The position numbers were made by a program, and so were the translations under genes. A DNA stretch of 64,000 nucleotides, taken from Thiohalobacter sp. IOR34 (lineage in GTDB: Bacteria > Pseudomonadota > Gammaproteobacteria > Thiohalobacterales > Thiohalobacteraceae). Shown piece by piece: positions 62,648 through 64,000 of the stretch. The stretch is taken from NCBI RefSeq assembly GCF_030406045.1, contig NZ_CP128988.1, positions 2,019,438 to 2,083,437 of the forward strand, written 5' to 3'. How positions within the stretch are numbered: the first letter of the stretch is position 1; each line of letters starts with the position of its first letter. The notes under the pieces are model-generated. The model was not told where the DNA came from and did not search any database. It saw nothing but the letters and a program-made list of their open reading frames with translations.

Positions 62648-64000
62648 ATGAGCGACCCGCTGATTGCCACCGACCCGGCCCGCAACGCCACGGTGCATGC
62701 CTCGGCCGGAACCGGCAAGACCTGGCTGCTGGTCACCCGCATGCTCCGCCTGCTGCTGGCCGGGAGCCGTCCGGGCGGCATCCTCGCGGTGACCTTCACC
62801 CGCAAGGCCGCGACCGAGATGCTGCAGCGCCTCAACGAGCGCCTGGCGGAACTGGCGGCGGCCGACGACAGCCACCTCGATGCGTTGCTGGCCCAGATCG
62901 GCCTGCAGGCCGACCCCGGGCTGCGCGAGCGGGCCCGCGGCCTGTACGAGCAGCACCTGTTCTGCGACCAGCCGCTGCGAGCCACCACCTTCCATGCCTT
63001 CTGCCAGAGCCTGTTGCAACGCTTTCCACTGGAGGCCGGCGTGCCACCGGACTTCGAACTGGCCGACAACGAGTCCGAACTGCGCGAGGCGGCCTGGGAG
63101 GCACTCTATGCCGAGGCCAGCGCCGATCCCGAGGGCACAACGGCCCGTGCCCTGGAGACCCTGTTCGATGCCTGCCGCGGCCTGCACAACAGCCGCCAGG
63201 CGCTGGAGGCCTTGCTGGCCCAGCGCATCGACTGGTGGGCCTGGTGCGGCGACAAGCAGGATCCCCCGGCCTGGGCCAGCCAGGCGCTGGCCAACCAGCT
63301 CGGGATCGATCCGGGGCAGGACCCGCTGGCGGCCTTCTTCACACCCCCGCGGCTGAATACCCTGCGCGAATTCAGCAGCCTGCTCGGCCGGCATCCGATC
63401 CAGAGCCATCTGCAACAGATAGAGGCCCTGGAGTCGGCCCTGCAACTGGACGTTCCCGGCGAACAGCGGCTCGCCGCGCTGCGCCAGGCCCTGCTCACCA
63501 AAGATGGCCGGCCGCGCAGCCGCAAGGCCAGCAAGACCCTGATCGCCAAGCTCGGCGAGAGCGGCACCGAGCGGCTGCTGGAACTGCACGAGCAGCTCTG
63601 CGCCGCGCTCCTCGAACTGCTCGATCTCCGCGCCCGTCTCGACCACTGGCGGCTCAGCCGCGCCTGGTACCGGGCCGGCCAGCAGTTGCTCAGCCACTAC
63701 CAGCGGATCAAGCGCGAACGGCGTCTGCTCGACTTCGCCGACCTGGAATGGAACGCCTACCGCCTGCTCAACCGCAGCGGCCATGCCCACTGGATCCAGT
63801 ACAAACTGGACGCGCGCGTCGACCATCTGCTGGTCGACGAGTTCCAGGACACCAACCCCACCCAGTGGCGCCTGCTGCTGCCGCTGCTGGAAGAACTGGC
63901 CGCCGGCAGCGACGCCGGGCGGCCGCGCAGCGTTTTCCTGGTCGGCGATGCCAAGCAGTCCATCTACCGCTTCCGCCGCGCCGACGCGCGCCTGCTGGAC
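62648..64000 (+). CDS. addA: AddA-like UvrD-family helicase–nuclease, partial
   Basis: The first 451 codons, open at the window end. Walker A HASAGTGKTWLLVTRM (~17-32), motif Ia AVTFTRKAATEM, motif Ic TTFHAFCQSLL, motif II LLVDEFQDTNPTQW and motif III FLVGDAKQSIYRFRRADARL are all present. It is the motor (and probably second nuclease) subunit of the AddAB complex with the upstream gene. ATG 62,648 has no strong ribosome binding site. The C-terminal nuclease domain lies outside the window. Confidence 0.93.
   Translation, partial: MSDPLIATDPARNATVHASAGTGKTWLLVTRMLRLLLAGSRPGGILAVTFTRKAATEMLQRLNERLAELAAADDSHLDALLAQIGLQADPGLRERARGLYEQHLFCDQPLRATTFHAFCQSLLQRFPLEAGVPPDFELADNESELREAAWEALYAEASADPEGTTARALETLFDACRGLHNSRQALEALLAQRIDWWAWCGDKQDPPAWASQALANQLGIDPGQDPLAAFFTPPRLNTLREFSSLLGRHPIQSHLQQIEALESALQLDVPGEQRLAALRQALLTKDGRPRSRKASKTLIAKLGESGTERLLELHEQLCAALLELLDLRARLDHWRLSRAWYRAGQQLLSHYQRIKRERRLLDFADLEWNAYRLLNRSGHAHWIQYKLDARVDHLLVDEFQDTNPTQWRLLLPLLEELAAGSDAGRPRSVFLVGDAKQSIYRFRRADARLLD

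Noticed and set aside
62354-63826. 490-codon minus-strand open frame over the REPIN region and addA
   Set aside because: It runs from the AddA-like helicase in antisense into repeat DNA; no motif supports it.

Overview
The window is GC-rich DNA from a gammaproteobacterium. The chromosomal backbone runs tRNA-Ser(GCU)–csrA–lysC–alaS–recX–recA–thpR–pncC–pilZ–mutS … fdxA, which is the csrA/serV/argV and recA/mutS/fdxA neighbourhood of E. coli and Pseudomonas. An AddAB-type recombination nuclease and a complete Wsp chemosensory cluster fit a Chromatiales/Ectothiorhodospiraceae-like lineage better than an enteric one, but that assignment is inference.

Positions 1 to about 33,490 are the right part of an integrative conjugative element (ICE). 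They hold, in order: an Hsp70 fragment with a GrpE-like partner; an F-type mating-pore module (traU-trbC-traN-traF-traH-traG); a minus-strand cargo block; a mobilisation block (small protein–MobH relaxase–TraD coupling protein–DUF4400 protein); and an excisionase-like gene with a tyrosine integrase, ending 31 bp from the 3' end of a tRNA-Arg(ACG) gene. The other end of the element lies outside the window.

The cargo (10.0–27.0 kb) is the most interesting part. A hicA-hicB-SecB-like operon looks like a toxin–antitoxin–chaperone system. Next come nine tightly packed minus-strand genes: staphylococcal-nuclease-like protein, HsdR, HsdM, HsdS, SIR2, HerA, an OLD/AAA15-like ATPase, a PLD-like protein and a DUF4236–TPR protein. 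Upstream lies a three-gene operon, higB-higA-(CARF + sigma-54 AAA+ activator). Between this regulator and the nine-gene block the sequence shows a 39-bp interrupted palindrome, a possible IHF site and a well-spaced -24/-12 sigma-54 promoter followed by a good ribosome binding site. My reading is that a CARF/RtcR-type sensor coupled to a HigBA toxin–antitoxin switches on a composite defence operon on a mobile element.

Right of the ICE are the tRNA-Arg gene, two and a half copies of a 184-bp repeat carrying tRNA-Ser 3' ends and terminators, and the conserved housekeeping block. Between mutS and fdxA sit a chemoreceptor, a PstS-like protein with a porin, and wspA-wspB-wspC-wspD-wspE-wspF-wspR, which turns surface sensing into c-di-GMP output. 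A textbook sigma-54 promoter precedes wspA. The window ends in the AddB-like nuclease and the first 451 codons of its AddA-like helicase partner.

Several small non-coding elements are visible: a 264-bp inverted-repeat element inserted at the start of traN, a TAGCCCG-ended MITE-like family (two complete copies, each supplying a neighbouring gene's TAG stop), REPIN-type palindromes at 62.0–62.4 kb, and hairpins before the relaxase genes that may be oriT. No CRISPR array was seen.
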